DNA from: Halobellus rarus
Lineage (GTDB): Archaea; Halobacteriota; Halobacteria; Halobacteriales; Haloferacaceae
Length of the DNA stretch: 64,000 nucleotides
Direction: 5' to 3'
Assembly: GCF_024494595.1 (NCBI RefSeq)
Contig: NZ_JANHDI010000004.1
Location: 186,001 to 250,000 of the forward strand
Shown here: piece by piece, positions 27,257 through 35,277 of the stretch
Layout of the letters: the number at the start of each line of letters is the position of its first letter
Position numbering within the stretch: position 1 is the stretch's first letter
Notes under the pieces: generated by a model
Databases searched by the model: none
Told to the model about the DNA's origin: nothing
The model's input: the letters and a program-made list of their open reading frames with translations, nothing else
Program-made: the position numbers and the translations under genes

Positions 27257-27767
27257 GTCGGCCGTCGACGCAGAGCGCACGCCTCCCGAACGGCCTCGAT
27301 TCGCCCGCGTGGCTCCCGGGTCGCACTCGTCGGCCGGGACCGTCGTACTCTTGCTCGCGCTCCTCTTCGTTCCTTGGTCGGTGCAGGTGTTCTCCGGGCG
27401 CGACGCGACGTTCCTGTTCGCGTGGGGGCTGCTCAACACGAACCCGCCGTCGGTGACCACGCTCCCCGATTTCCTCTTCGTGTACACGCGCGGACTTCCG
27501 GAGTACATCCTCGCGTGGCCGCTGTCGGTGGTGCTGTACGTGCTCGCATTCGCCAGCGCCGCCTCGGGCTGGCTGCTCGGACGGGAGGACCCGCGCGTCA
27601 CCGGTGGCCTGCTGGTCGTCGCGGCCGTCGCCCAGCTGCAACTGGCGTGGGGGTTCGCCCTCCAGCCGACCCGCACGGCGTGGCCAGTCGGATCGGTCGC
27701 GCTGCTCGCTGTCGCGTGGTGGTGCTACTGGCCGGCGGTCCGCGCGTCGATCGATCCGGACTCCTGA
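27237..27767 (+). CDS. TIGR04206-like haloarchaeal membrane protein
   Basis: This encodes 176 residues from a GTG at 27237, overlapping the DRG gene by 20 bp. A polar 35-residue start precedes four hydrophobic segments (about 36-54, 92-111, 122-140, 148-163). The segments FSGRDATFLFAWGLLNTNPPS and YTRGLPEYILAWPLSVVLYV fit the TIGR04206 family of halobacterial membrane proteins, which has no known activity. The overlap suggests coupling to DRG; a later in-frame start would avoid the overlap but none is compelling. Confidence 0.7.
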   Translation: MSSRGSESAVDAERTPPERPRFARVAPGSHSSAGTVVLLLALLFVPWSVQVFSGRDATFLFAWGLLNTNPPSVTTLPDFLFVYTRGLPEYILAWPLSVVLYVLAFASAASGWLLGREDPRVTGGLLVVAAVAQLQLAWGFALQPTRTAWPVGSVALLAVAWWCYWPAVRASIDPDS

Positions 27768-27821
27768 CCCGAGCGATCCCGGTTCGGAACCCGAACCCAC
27801 TCCCGACCGCGCTTCAGCACC

Positions 27822-27829
27822 CTTTTTGA
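27822..27829 (+). promoter_or_regulatory. TATA-like box of the VOC gene
   Basis: CTTTTTGA at about -24 to -31 from ATG 27853. Confidence 0.5.
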
Positions 27830-27852
27830 TCGCGGCGACCGACTCCTCGCGT

Positions 27853-28617
27853 ATGTCCGGAGTACTCGATCACGTGATGATGCGCGTCGAAGACCTCGAA
27901 ACGTCCCTGGAGTGGTACACGACGCACCTGAACTACGAGGAGAAGGGTCGCTGGGAGGCCGACACGTTCACGAACGTCTACCTCGGGCCCGAGGAGATGC
28001 ACGAGGAGGGCGCGACGCTCGAACTCACGTACAACCACGACGGACGGACCTACGAGATGGGCGACGCGTGGGGTCACATCGCCGTCCGCGTCCCCGAGGG
28101 CGAACTCGAAGATCACTACGAACAGCTGATGGATGAGGGCGTCGAGGACTACCGCGACCCCGAGTCCTGCGGCGGCCGCTACGCGTTCGTGACGGACCCC
28201 GACGGCCACGAGGTCGAGATCGTCCAGCGCGACCCCGACCTGCCGACGTGGAGCCTCGATCACACGATGATCCGCGTCGAGGACGCCGACGAGGCGCTCG
28301 GCTTCTGGACCCGGAAGTTCGAGTACGAGTACACCCGCCGCTGGGAGTCCGACACGTTCGCGAACTACTTCATGAAGCCCGCGGGCGCCTCCGAGGCCGC
28401 GATGACCGTCGAACTCACCTACAATTACGACGGTCGCTCGTACACGATGGGCGACGCGTGGGGGCACCTCTGCGTGCGCGCCGAGGACCTCCACGACTAC
28501 TGGGAGACCCTGATGGAGCGGGAGGCCGACGACTACCGCGACCCCGCCGCCTGCGACGACCGGTACGCCTTCACGCGGGACCAGGACGGCCACGAGATCG
28601 AGATCCTGGAACCCTGA
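27853..28617 (+). CDS. Two-domain VOC (glyoxalase/dioxygenase-like) protein
   Basis: This 254-residue protein is built of two similar VOC halves (about 1-125 and 130-254), each with a paired beta-alpha-beta-beta-beta pattern: HVMMRVEDLETSLEWYTTHL versus HTMIRVEDADEALGFWTRKF, and VELTYN(H/Y)DGR repeated. Metal-site candidates are the histidine near each half's start and the glutamates in TLELTYN / TVELTYN and HEVEIV / HEIEIL, the pattern of glyoxalase I. Lactoylglutathione lyase-like activity is plausible, but haloarchaea use gamma-glutamylcysteine rather than glutathione, so the thiol would differ. It is transcribed alone. Confidence 0.88.
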   Translation: MSGVLDHVMMRVEDLETSLEWYTTHLNYEEKGRWEADTFTNVYLGPEEMHEEGATLELTYNHDGRTYEMGDAWGHIAVRVPEGELEDHYEQLMDEGVEDYRDPESCGGRYAFVTDPDGHEVEIVQRDPDLPTWSLDHTMIRVEDADEALGFWTRKFEYEYTRRWESDTFANYFMKPAGASEAAMTVELTYNYDGRSYTMGDAWGHLCVRAEDLHDYWETLMEREADDYRDPAACDDRYAFTRDQDGHEIEILEP

Positions 28618-28750
28618 TAACGAGACGGCTGACTGCCGCTCTCGGCGTCGAAGTGCCGTAGCCGACACGTCCCGCCGGCGTGTTGCTGACGCGTCGCGAC
28701 CGGCGGGCGCTGACGCGGTCTGTCGGTGGGGACGCACGGAACGACAAGGG

Positions 28751-28757
28751 ATTTATT
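28751..28757 (+). promoter_or_regulatory. TATA box of artA
   Basis: ATTTATT at -23 to -29 from the ATG at 28780; this spacing also picks that ATG over a longer frame beginning at 28726. Confidence 0.6.
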
Positions 28758-28779
28758 CGTCAACCGCGTGCCCACACCT

Positions 28780-29703
28780 ATGCCCGGCCCTCTCTCCGAC
28801 GCGCTCGCGTGGGTCGTCATCCTGACGTTCGCCGTCGGAGCGCTCTCTGCCGACCGGAACGAGCGGTTCGCGCGCTACGCCACGGTCGCCGCGTGGGTCG
28901 GTTTCGCGGTCTTCTGGCTGCAACTGGTCCCGCACTTCGCGTTCGTCCACAAGAGCTACGTCGAGGGCATCCTCGCGGTCGCCGCCGTCCCGGCCTCGCT
29001 GTACACCGGCTACCTGCTGTGGGGCGGCCGCGACTCGCTGTTCGTGCTCTCTCGGGCCGTCGCGGCGATGGGGATCATCTACCTCCCGTTCGAGACGATC
29101 CCGGCGTTCACGCTCCTGGGGCTTGCGGTGCCCGCGCCCCGCGGCGTGCTGATGGAGACCGTCGCCGACCAGACGGCGTTCCTGGTGAACGCGTTCGGCT
29201 ACCACCCGGAGATGATCGTCGGCGACCAGGGGTATCACAACACCTTCCTCTTCATGGACGGCGACCACCGACTGACCGTCGCAGTCGTCCTCGCGTGTAC
29301 GGGACTGGGAAGCATCGCCATCTTCGCCGGGCTGATCGCCGCGGTGAAGGCCCCGCTCCGTCGAAAACTCCGCGCGATGGCCATCGCCGTCCCGATCATC
29401 TACGCGCTGAACCTGCTTCGGACGACGTTCATCACCATCGCCTTTGGGAAACAATACATGCAGTGGTTCGTCGACGAGATCCTGCTTATGTTCGGCTCTT
29501 CGGACCCCTATATGGTCTCGTTTTTCATCTCGGATCGGATCATCAGCCAGCTGCTCGCGGTCGTCGTCCTCGTCGGGATCACCTACCTCGTCGTCCGCGA
29601 ACTCCCCGAGTTGCTGACGATCATCGAGGACGTGCTCTTCCTGGTGACCGGTGACGAGTACGACCTCGAATCCGAACTCGGGCTGAACCGGCCGAACGCC
29701 TGA
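28780..29703 (+). CDS. artA: Archaeosortase A
   Basis: This 307-residue polytopic membrane protein cleaves C-terminal PGF-type sorting signals from surface proteins such as the S-layer glycoprotein and couples them to lipid. The active-site trio is Cys173 (in LACTGLGS), Arg214 (in NLLRTTF) and Arg253 (in SDRIIS), at the same numbering I recall for the Haloferax volcanii enzyme. About eight hydrophobic segments are present, with FETIPAF between segments three and four. Start ATG 28780. The pssA gene needed for ArtA-dependent lipid attachment is 5 kb away in the window. Confidence 0.95.
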   Translation: MPGPLSDALAWVVILTFAVGALSADRNERFARYATVAAWVGFAVFWLQLVPHFAFVHKSYVEGILAVAAVPASLYTGYLLWGGRDSLFVLSRAVAAMGIIYLPFETIPAFTLLGLAVPAPRGVLMETVADQTAFLVNAFGYHPEMIVGDQGYHNTFLFMDGDHRLTVAVVLACTGLGSIAIFAGLIAAVKAPLRRKLRAMAIAVPIIYALNLLRTTFITIAFGKQYMQWFVDEILLMFGSSDPYMVSFFISDRIISQLLAVVVLVGITYLVVRELPELLTIIEDVLFLVTGDEYDLESELGLNRPNA

Positions 29704-29761
29704 CCGAGAACGGTCGAGAGCCGCCGACGAGCATTTCTCCCGAGACAACGTGATAGCGCGT

Positions 29762-30142
29762 ATGCATCCACGAACGTTTCTCCGTCTCGAAGGTCTGGCC
29801 GTTCTCTCTGCGTCTCTGGCCGGCTATTTCACGCTCGATGGGCCGCTCTGGCTCTTCGCGGTCCTCGCCCTGGCGCCGGACCTCTCGATGCTCGGCTATC
29901 TCTTCGGGGGGCGAGTCGGGAGTCTCACGTACAACGTCTTCCACACCTACGCGCTGCCGCTCGCTCTCGTCGTTGTGGGCCTGCAGTTCGGTGTCGACGT
30001 CGCCGTCCTCGTCGCACTCGTCTGGGCGAGCCACATCGGTGCGGACCGGCTCGTCGGATACGGCCTCAAGTTCGAATCCGGATTCGGTGACACGCACCTG
30101 TCGCCGCGGCCGGAGGTCGAAACGGCCGCGTCAGTGAAGTAA
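29762..30142 (+). CDS. DUF4260-family membrane protein
   Basis: This 126-residue protein has four hydrophobic segments and the family features LRLEGLAVL near the start, APDLSMLGYLFGGRVGS, YNVFHTYALPL and ASHIGADRLVGYGLKF near the end. DUF4260 proteins are small integral membrane proteins of unknown function in bacteria and archaea. I chose the ATG at 29762, four codons after an alternative at 29750, because the conserved LRLEG segment lies directly behind it. Confidence 0.85.
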   Translation: MHPRTFLRLEGLAVLSASLAGYFTLDGPLWLFAVLALAPDLSMLGYLFGGRVGSLTYNVFHTYALPLALVVVGLQFGVDVAVLVALVWASHIGADRLVGYGLKFESGFGDTHLSPRPEVETAASVK

Positions 30143-30156
30143 TCAGCGTCGACGGT

Positions 30157-30936
30157 TCACGGTTCGTTTTTGGCCAGCACGTCCGCGGGCGCGTCCCCGA
30201 GCGTCGCGAGCGCGTCGGATTCGAGGTGATGGAGGTCGCCCGGAATCACGAGCAGGTGCAAGGGTTCGCCGAAGTCGCGTTCGGCCAGTTCGGAGAGGCG
30301 ATCGGCCGCGACGGTGGGCTCTGGACTCCCCGCGCGGGCGACGACGACGCCGAGGACGTCCTGCCAGTTCTCGGCGAGCATCTCGCTCGCGACGTCCGCG
30401 GTCATATACTCCCCTCGGTCGGCCTTGATATCGAGGTAGACGACGGTGTGAAGGCCGCGTTCGCGGTTGGCCTCGATGGAGTCGACGACGCTCCCCGGGA
30501 CGCCGTCGGCCCCGTGCGCGTAGGGGAACGGGAGCGTGACGGCCTTCCCGAAGCGGTAGTTCTGGAGGCCGGTGAGCCCGCTGGCGGCCGTCTGCGCCGT
30601 GACGCCGTGGACGACGCGCGTCTCGATGCCGCGTTCGATCGCGCGGAGTCGGAGGTCGACGTGGGTCGTCGAGATCATCGTGTCGCCGGCGGTGAGGAAG
30701 GCGACGTGGTCGTCTTCCGCGGCGTCGAGGATCTCCTCGGGGTGCTGTTCGACGCCCGCGCGTTCACGGACCTCGATGTCGAGACCGTTCGCCTCCGAGA
30801 GGTCATCGACGGTCGCACCCACCAGGTGACTCGTGTAGAACTCCGCGAACGCGCGGTCGACGTCGGCGATCGCGTCCCGGCCCTCGACGGTGATCGACCG
30901 CTCGTCGTAGAGACCGAGACCGATGAACGTGAGCAT
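30157..30936 (-). CDS. dph5: Diphthine synthase
   Basis: This 259-residue SAM-dependent methyltransferase trimethylates the modified histidine on elongation factor 2 during diphthamide formation. It has the tetrapyrrole-methylase fold: MLTFIGLGLYDERSIT at the N-terminus, FLTAGDTMISTTHVDLRL (SAM loop) and VVHGVTAQTAASGLTGLQNYRFGKAVTLP, all characteristic. Length is typical. The TATA-like CGTTTTTAC on the minus strand at about -24 to -31 suggests a leaderless mRNA. It is a single gene, convergent with the DUF4260 gene. Confidence 0.95.
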   Translation of the reverse strand: MLTFIGLGLYDERSITVEGRDAIADVDRAFAEFYTSHLVGATVDDLSEANGLDIEVRERAGVEQHPEEILDAAEDDHVAFLTAGDTMISTTHVDLRLRAIERGIETRVVHGVTAQTAASGLTGLQNYRFGKAVTLPFPYAHGADGVPGSVVDSIEANRERGLHTVVYLDIKADRGEYMTADVASEMLAENWQDVLGVVVARAGSPEPTVAADRLSELAERDFGEPLHLLVIPGDLHHLESDALATLGDAPADVLAKNEP

Positions 30937-30958
30937 AGGGTCACTGGGCGGGCAGTGC

Positions 30959-30966
30959 GTAAAAAC
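30959..30966 (-). promoter_or_regulatory. TATA-like box of dph5
   Basis: Minus-strand GTTTTTAC, -23 to -30 from the dph5 ATG at 30936. Confidence 0.5.
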
Positions 30967-31008
30967 GGCCTGAAAGGCGTCTCCGGAAGCGTGACCGGAC
31001 TGCGGACG

Positions 31009-31227
31009 CTATTCGGCGTCGAGTAATCCGAGGTCGTCGGCGACGGCGTCCGCGAGCGCGTCGGCGAGGACGGGATCGACCTGGGCGATCTCCTCGCCGT
31101 CGTGGCGGTGTTCGTTGTGCGTGTCGATCGATTCTCGGAGCTCCGACAGCGGCACTCGCGAGGTCGTCCCGCAGTCCTCACAGACGATCGGGACTGTCGG
31201 CTCGTCGTCGGTCTCCTCGTCGGTCAT
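31009..31227 (-). CDS. Small acidic protein with a likely zinc site
   Basis: This encodes 72 residues. CEDC near residue 16 and two histidine pairs (THNEHRH) make a possible C2H2 zinc site; the rest is acidic and helical (ALADAVADDLGLLDAE). It is of a size common among haloarchaeal small zinc proteins, which are often regulatory. A TAAAAAC stretch (minus strand GTTTTTA) at 31251-31257, about 27 bp upstream of the start, fits a promoter. It lies between dph5 and the oxidase subunit III gene. Confidence 0.7.
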   Translation of the reverse strand: MTDEETDDEPTVPIVCEDCGTTSRVPLSELRESIDTHNEHRHDGEEIAQVDPVLADALADAVADDLGLLDAE

Positions 31228-31284
31228 ACCTGACAGTCGGGCGACGATCGTAAAAACTGGTCCGGTTTGGCAGAGTGTCGGCGC

Positions 31285-32145
31285 TCAGGCGCCGACTTCC
31301 GCGCCGACGTAGAGGACGACGACGAGGAACACCCAGACGACGTCGACGAAGTGCCAGTACATCGACGCCGTGCTGACGGAGACGTGCCGTTCGGCGGAGT
31401 ACTGTCCGAGGAGCGCCCGGACGAAGACGATACCGAGGAGCACCGCACCGAGGCTGACGTGGAGTCCGTGCAGGCCGGTGAGGCCGAAGAACGCCGAGGC
31501 GAAGAAGCCAGACGTCAGCGTGAAGCCCTCGTGGATGATGAACTCGTAGTACTCGTAGATCTGTCCGCCGATGAAGACCACGCCGAGAAGCAGCGTGACG
31601 GCGAGACCCCCGATGAACTTCGCGCGGTCGTTGTCCCGGATCGCCACGTGCGCGTAGTGCAGCGTGATCGACGAGAGGATCAAGATGAGCGTGTTGCCGA
31701 TGACGAGCGACGTCGTCAGGTCCGGCACGCCAACGAATATCGATCCCCAGTCGCCGGCGCGGATGTAGAAGTAGTAGCCGAACAGCGCGCCGAACGTCGC
31801 CAGTTCCGAGCCGAGGAACGCGAGCATTCCCCAGCGTAGCTTGTTCGCGCTCTTGGCGTCGGCGTCGCGCTCCCAGAACTTGATCACGAAGGCGTGATAC
31901 ACCCAGCCGTACAGTCCGACCAGAAAGATGCCGATCGTGACGACGAGCGCGGCGGGCCCGGCGATCGGGCTGACGATCGCGCCGTCGCCGCGTCCGAGGA
32001 TGTACAGCGCGGCCGCGACGTAGACTCCGGCCGCACCGAGCGCGGTGACGAACGGCCACCAACTCGCCTCACCGAACCCACGGGGCCAGTCCTCCACCGC
32101 GGGGAGGTGGTGTCCGTGGTCGTCGTGTGCTTCTTCGGTACCCAT
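31285..32145 (-). CDS. Cytochrome c oxidase subunit III
   Basis: This 286-residue membrane protein has seven hydrophobic segments. Family marks are GMLAFLGSELATFGALFGYYFYIR, LHYAHVAIRDN, and near the end LTGLHGLHVSLGAVLLG and YWHFVDVVWVFLVVVLYV, the conserved WHFVDVVW helix. It starts MGTEEAHDDHGHHLPAVED, a histidine-rich extramembrane tail. I chose the ATG at 32145 because a CTTTTTAG box lies 24-32 bp upstream. It serves the same oxidase as the subunit I gene 6 kb away; no subunit II gene is visible. Confidence 0.93.
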   Translation of the reverse strand: MGTEEAHDDHGHHLPAVEDWPRGFGEASWWPFVTALGAAGVYVAAALYILGRGDGAIVSPIAGPAALVVTIGIFLVGLYGWVYHAFVIKFWERDADAKSANKLRWGMLAFLGSELATFGALFGYYFYIRAGDWGSIFVGVPDLTTSLVIGNTLILILSSITLHYAHVAIRDNDRAKFIGGLAVTLLLGVVFIGGQIYEYYEFIIHEGFTLTSGFFASAFFGLTGLHGLHVSLGAVLLGIVFVRALLGQYSAERHVSVSTASMYWHFVDVVWVFLVVVLYVGAEVGA

Positions 32146-32168
32146 AGACGACCGTTTCGATCCGACGA

Positions 32169-32177
32169 CTAAAAAGC
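32169..32177 (-). promoter_or_regulatory. TATA-like box of oxidase subunit III
   Basis: Minus-strand GCTTTTTAG, -24 to -32 from the start at 32145. Confidence 0.5.
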
Positions 32178-32206
32178 CTCCCAAAACACGCGACCGCCGG
32201 CGGCGA

Positions 32207-33283
32207 TCAGTCGGCGTTCGACGGGGACGCGTGGTACGGACCCGCGGCGACATCCCGTCGGAGTTCCTCCAGGGAGTCGCGACTGCCACCGTTTCGCATT
32301 TCGGTGACGACCGCGAGCACCTCCTGTCTGGAGATCTTCACGCCCTTCGCGGAGAGCGCGTCTTCGGGCCGCGAGAGCAGTTCCCGGAGCGTTCCGACGG
32401 CGAGGAGGAACGGGATGGCCCACGCCTCGAGGGTGTTGCCGTCGCGGAGCGGCACCGTCTCCAGGTACGTCTGTGCGTCGTCGAGGAACGACCCCGCGAA
32501 CTCGGCCGTCCTGCGCACGACCGAGGCGGCGTTCTCCTCGTGTTCGTCGTCGAGGACCTCCTCCTGCGGGACGCCGGCGTCGCGGAGCCACTCTGCCGGG
32601 AGATACACGTTGTCCTCGGCGGTGTAGTCGTCGTAGACGTCCTTCGAGATATTGACGAGTTGCAGGAGCAGTCCGAATTCCTCGGCGGTGTCGTACAGCC
32701 GGCGACGGCGGTCGGCGGTGACGTCGTGGCGCGTCACGAGGTTCGTGATGAGGTTGCCGACCGTCCCGGCGGCGTAGTAACAGTACTCCTCTAACTCGCT
32801 GCGAGTCTGAATTCGGAGTCCGCCCTGGTCGTCGTAACGCTCGACGAACTCGGCCATCCCCTGGACGAGTTCCCGCGCCGGCGGGACGACGGCGTTCTGG
32901 ACGTCTTCGGGGAGGCTCTGGAAGGTCTGCAGCACTCGCGGCGAATCGCGTACGACCGCCCAGTCGTCGGTCATCTCCTCGGCCTCGGGGAGGTGCGGTT
33001 CGACCTCGTTCGCGAACCGCTCGGCGTCCGTGTCGTCGTCGGGGTCGAGGACGGCGTCGTACGTGCGGAGCAGTTCGGCCTGGTCGGTCGGTGGGATGTG
33101 CGAGGCGTCTTCGACGGTGTCCGCGATCCGGCAGACGAGATACCCGAGACAGATGTACGACGACATCGGTTCGTCGAGCACGTCCACCGTGAGCGCGAAG
33201 GTACGAGAAACCCCCTGCACCGATTCGTGACACCACTGTAGATCGGCTTGGTCGACTCGGGGGCGTTCATCCTGCTGAGACAT
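32207..33283 (-). CDS. Squalene/phytoene synthase family prenyltransferase
   Basis: This 358-residue enzyme condenses two prenyl diphosphates head to head. Two aspartate-rich motifs are present: RIADTVEDAS (DTVED) and NISKDVYDDY, which bind magnesium-diphosphate. SRTFALTV near the N-terminus and the fold length fit the squalene synthase branch slightly better than phytoene synthase, because DTVED is the usual squalene-synthase form. Product could be squalene (a major haloarchaeal membrane lipid) or phytoene. A GATAAAAAG box about 29-37 bp upstream supports the start at 33283. Confidence 0.88.
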   Translation of the reverse strand: MSQQDERPRVDQADLQWCHESVQGVSRTFALTVDVLDEPMSSYICLGYLVCRIADTVEDASHIPPTDQAELLRTYDAVLDPDDDTDAERFANEVEPHLPEAEEMTDDWAVVRDSPRVLQTFQSLPEDVQNAVVPPARELVQGMAEFVERYDDQGGLRIQTRSELEEYCYYAAGTVGNLITNLVTRHDVTADRRRRLYDTAEEFGLLLQLVNISKDVYDDYTAEDNVYLPAEWLRDAGVPQEEVLDDEHEENAASVVRRTAEFAGSFLDDAQTYLETVPLRDGNTLEAWAIPFLLAVGTLRELLSRPEDALSAKGVKISRQEVLAVVTEMRNGGSRDSLEELRRDVAAGPYHASPSNAD

Positions 33284-33680
33284 TCGGAGTGTCAGCCCCT
33301 ACGAAGGGCGGGATAAAAAGCTTCGTGGGGTAGATCGGTTTCTCGGTGACTCCTCCGGAGAGAGACGCGGACGGACTGTCCGACTTCGGACCTGCCGGCT
33401 GCGGTTCCGGCGTGGGTTTATATACTATGGCGCGGCCACCGTCCCCGTGACGTAGGAGCCATCTCGCGCTGCTCCGCGGCCGTTCGGCACGTCAGCGCGG
33501 GAGTCGGGCGCGATCGCCCGCCGCGTGTGCCGACTGTTCGCCCAGTACTCCCGGACGGACCCGCGAGTGATTTCCCGAAGTGATCGCGAGGTCTGGTACG
33601 CTCTCCTCCGGCGAATTCGTCGACGACGCCCCCAAATGCAACCGTCAGCGACGCTCTCGCAGTCGCCGGCGGTGCGTTCC
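33284..33680. other. 397-bp intergenic stretch with an orphan TATA motif
   Basis: Besides the synthase promoter (33311-33320), there is one strong AT motif, GGTTTATATACTATGG at 33415-33430, that is TATA-like on either strand. Neither side leads to a credible gene: the + strand frame beginning at 33525 is Arg-rich and lacks the acidic bias of real genes. The + strand after the motif is GC-rich and self-complementary in patches (GCGCGGCC, CCGCGGCCG). It could express a small RNA, or be a regulatory region; I see no known RNA family. Confidence 0.4.
33311..33320 (-). promoter_or_regulatory. TATA box of the squalene/phytoene synthase gene
   Basis: Minus-strand CTTTTTATCC, -28 to -37 from ATG 33283. 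Confidence 0.55.
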
Positions 33681-33974
33681 TCAGCCGTCGACGTCCCGTC
33701 CGTCCAGTCGCTCGGTGAGCCACGCGTGGTGCGATTCCACGCCCCGGACACCCGCCTCCGTGAGACGGTAGACGTCGTGGATCCCCTCGGTTTCGCAGGC
33801 GACGAGGCCGCGGTCGACGAGCGCGTCGAGACTACCGTAGAACGACTTCGGATCGAGTCGGGTCTCGTAGTGTCGTTCGAGCGCCGTCTTGAGCTTCTGT
33901 CCGCGGAGTTCCCCCGCCTCGTAGAGCAGTGCGCACAGATCTCGTCGTCGACCGCTCTGGAGCCACCGCGACAT
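33681..33974 (-). CDS. PadR-family winged-helix regulator
   Basis: This encodes 97 residues starting MSRWLQSGRRRDLCALLYEA. The winged helix contains GELRGQKLKTALERHYETRLDPKSFYGSLDALVDRGLV and the wing EGIHDVYRLTEAGV, the PadR pattern (a helix, the recognition helix with YGSLD, then a beta wing). The C-terminal part HHAWLTERLDG may help dimerise. I placed the start at 33974; longer upstream frame is basic and not conserved. It faces the small DUF gene divergently. The target is unknown. Confidence 0.82.
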   Translation of the reverse strand: MSRWLQSGRRRDLCALLYEAGELRGQKLKTALERHYETRLDPKSFYGSLDALVDRGLVACETEGIHDVYRLTEAGVRGVESHHAWLTERLDGRDVDG

Positions 33975-34122
33975 CGTCGGGAGGACGGTCGGGGCGGTGA
34001 CGTCACTTTCGGTTCGCCGTCCCGGCTCGACCCGATCGCCTCCGGCGCGAGACGCTGCCGGTCGCGGATCACCCCTCGGTTCGAACCGGTAGGTTCGACT
34101 TCCCCGACGCCAAACGCCGGCT

Positions 34123-34398
34123 ATGGGAGAACGCGAGGCGAGCGCAAACGGGATCACCGCGCGGTACGAGGAGACCGAGACCGAGCGACTGCTCACGTTC
34201 CAGAGCGACGGCAACGCCGCGGCGATCGCGCAGAACATCGAGGGGTACGCGATGCTGAAGGTGCGCCCGAGCGCCGACGGCGACGAACTCGAACGGTACT
34301 ACGGCTTCGAGATGGCGCTGGATCACGCCGCGGAACTGCTCGGCGTCTCGCCGCACGACCTGCCGATTCCCGACGCCGCCTCCGATATGGGGATGTGA
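34123..34398 (+). CDS. Small haloarchaeal protein of unknown function
   Basis: This 91-residue soluble protein begins MGEREASANGITARYEETET. Predicted alpha-beta content includes LLTFQSDGNAAAIAQNIEGY and ERYYGFEMALDHAAELLG, ending with LPIPDAASDMGM. Its composition (acidic, low Lys) is typical of real haloarchaeal genes. No catalytic residues or domain are recognised. Its end lies 43 bp from that of the convergent pssA gene. Confidence 0.7.
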   Translation: MGEREASANGITARYEETETERLLTFQSDGNAAAIAQNIEGYAMLKVRPSADGDELERYYGFEMALDHAAELLGVSPHDLPIPDAASDMGM

Positions 34399-34441
34399 GC
34401 GGATCGAGGTTCCGCACCGGCGGCAGGTCGTCGCGTCGCGC

Positions 34442-35143
34442 TCAGTCCCGCCGCCAGTAGAACCGCGGCCCGAGAAAGAGGTACGCGAGCGAGAGGAACA
34501 GGAGCCCGAAGGCGAACCCCTCGCCGATGGCACCGACGAGCCGTTCGCCCATCCGCCCGGCGAGGAGGATCGCCGCCGCCTGGACGATCCCCATCACGAG
34601 CGCGTCCTGTGCGTGCAGGTCCGGATAGGTGATCGGCGCGAGCATCAGCGCCGCCAGCAGGTACACCAGCGGAACGAGGACGAGCGGACTCGTGAAACCC
34701 GCGAGCACGGTCGCACCGATGATCGTCGCCGCGAGCGTCGTCTGGACGCCCTCCGTCTCGGCGTCGTCGCTGTCGTAGGCGGTGTAGAGGCCGAGTCGCG
34801 TGACCGCGGCGGCGACGAAGAGCGCCCCGCCCGCGAGGGCGACGAGTCCGCGCCCGCCGGTCAGCCCCCACGACGTCGACACCGCCATCGAGACCAACAG
34901 CGCGGGCGCGACGCCGAAGGAGGCGACGTCCGCCAGCGAGTCGAGGTAGGGGCCGACCTCCGTCCCGCCGCGCCGCCGCGCCACGACGCCGTCGAGGGCG
35001 TCCGCGATCGCCGCGAGCAGGAGGACTCGGGCGGCGAGTTCGACGTCGACAGTCGCAGCGACCGCCGCGACGAATCCGAGCGCGGCGTTGGAGACGGTCA
35101 CCGCGTCGGCGAGGCCCACGCGACCGACGAACCGCGGCTTCAT
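34442..35143 (-). CDS. pssA: Archaetidylserine synthase (protein-sorting-associated PssA)
   Basis: This 233-residue CDP-alcohol phosphatidyltransferase makes archaetidylserine from CDP-archaeol and serine. The family motif D-x2-D-G-x2-A-R-x7-G-x3-D-x3-D is complete: D48, D51-G52, A55-R56, G64, D68, D72 (ADALDGVVARRRGG, GPYLDSLAD). Six hydrophobic segments are visible. In Haloferax volcanii PssA and PssD make the archaetidylethanolamine needed for ArtA-dependent lipid anchoring; the artA gene lies at 28.8 kb here. A TTTAC-rich stretch (35168-35180) at about -25 to -37 is a likely promoter. Confidence 0.93.
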   Translation of the reverse strand: MKPRFVGRVGLADAVTVSNAALGFVAAVAATVDVELAARVLLLAAIADALDGVVARRRGGTEVGPYLDSLADVASFGVAPALLVSMAVSTSWGLTGGRGLVALAGGALFVAAAVTRLGLYTAYDSDDAETEGVQTTLAATIIGATVLAGFTSPLVLVPLVYLLAALMLAPITYPDLHAQDALVMGIVQAAAILLAGRMGERLVGAIGEGFAFGLLFLSLAYLFLGPRFYWRRD

Positions 35144-35245
35144 ACCTCCGCCGTCACGGAGGACGGGTTTACCTCTTTACATCCGGACTGGAGGTCGGTC
35201 TCCGCGCCGTGGGTTGTGACGCCGATCGCCGCGTCCGGATCGGTC

Positions 35246-35255
35246 CGCATTTAGC
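35246..35255 (+). promoter_or_regulatory. TATA-like box of the halocyanin gene
   Basis: CGCATTTAGC, -23 to -32 from ATG 35278. Confidence 0.5.
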
Positions 35256-35263
35256 GCTCGCAT

Positions 35264-35276
35264 CCTGAGCCTCAGG
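35264..35276 (+). promoter_or_regulatory. Perfect palindrome before the halocyanin start (candidate operator)
   Basis: CCTGAG-C-CTCAGG: 6-bp arms around a single base, ending one base before the ATG and lying between the TATA-like box and the start codon, where a bound repressor would block transcription initiation. Confidence 0.4.
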
Positions 35277-35277
35277 T

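Noticed and set aside
33525-34460. 311-codon + frame across the PadR and small-protein genes
   Set aside because: Arg-rich, overlaps two better-supported genes in other frames, and lacks acidic bias.
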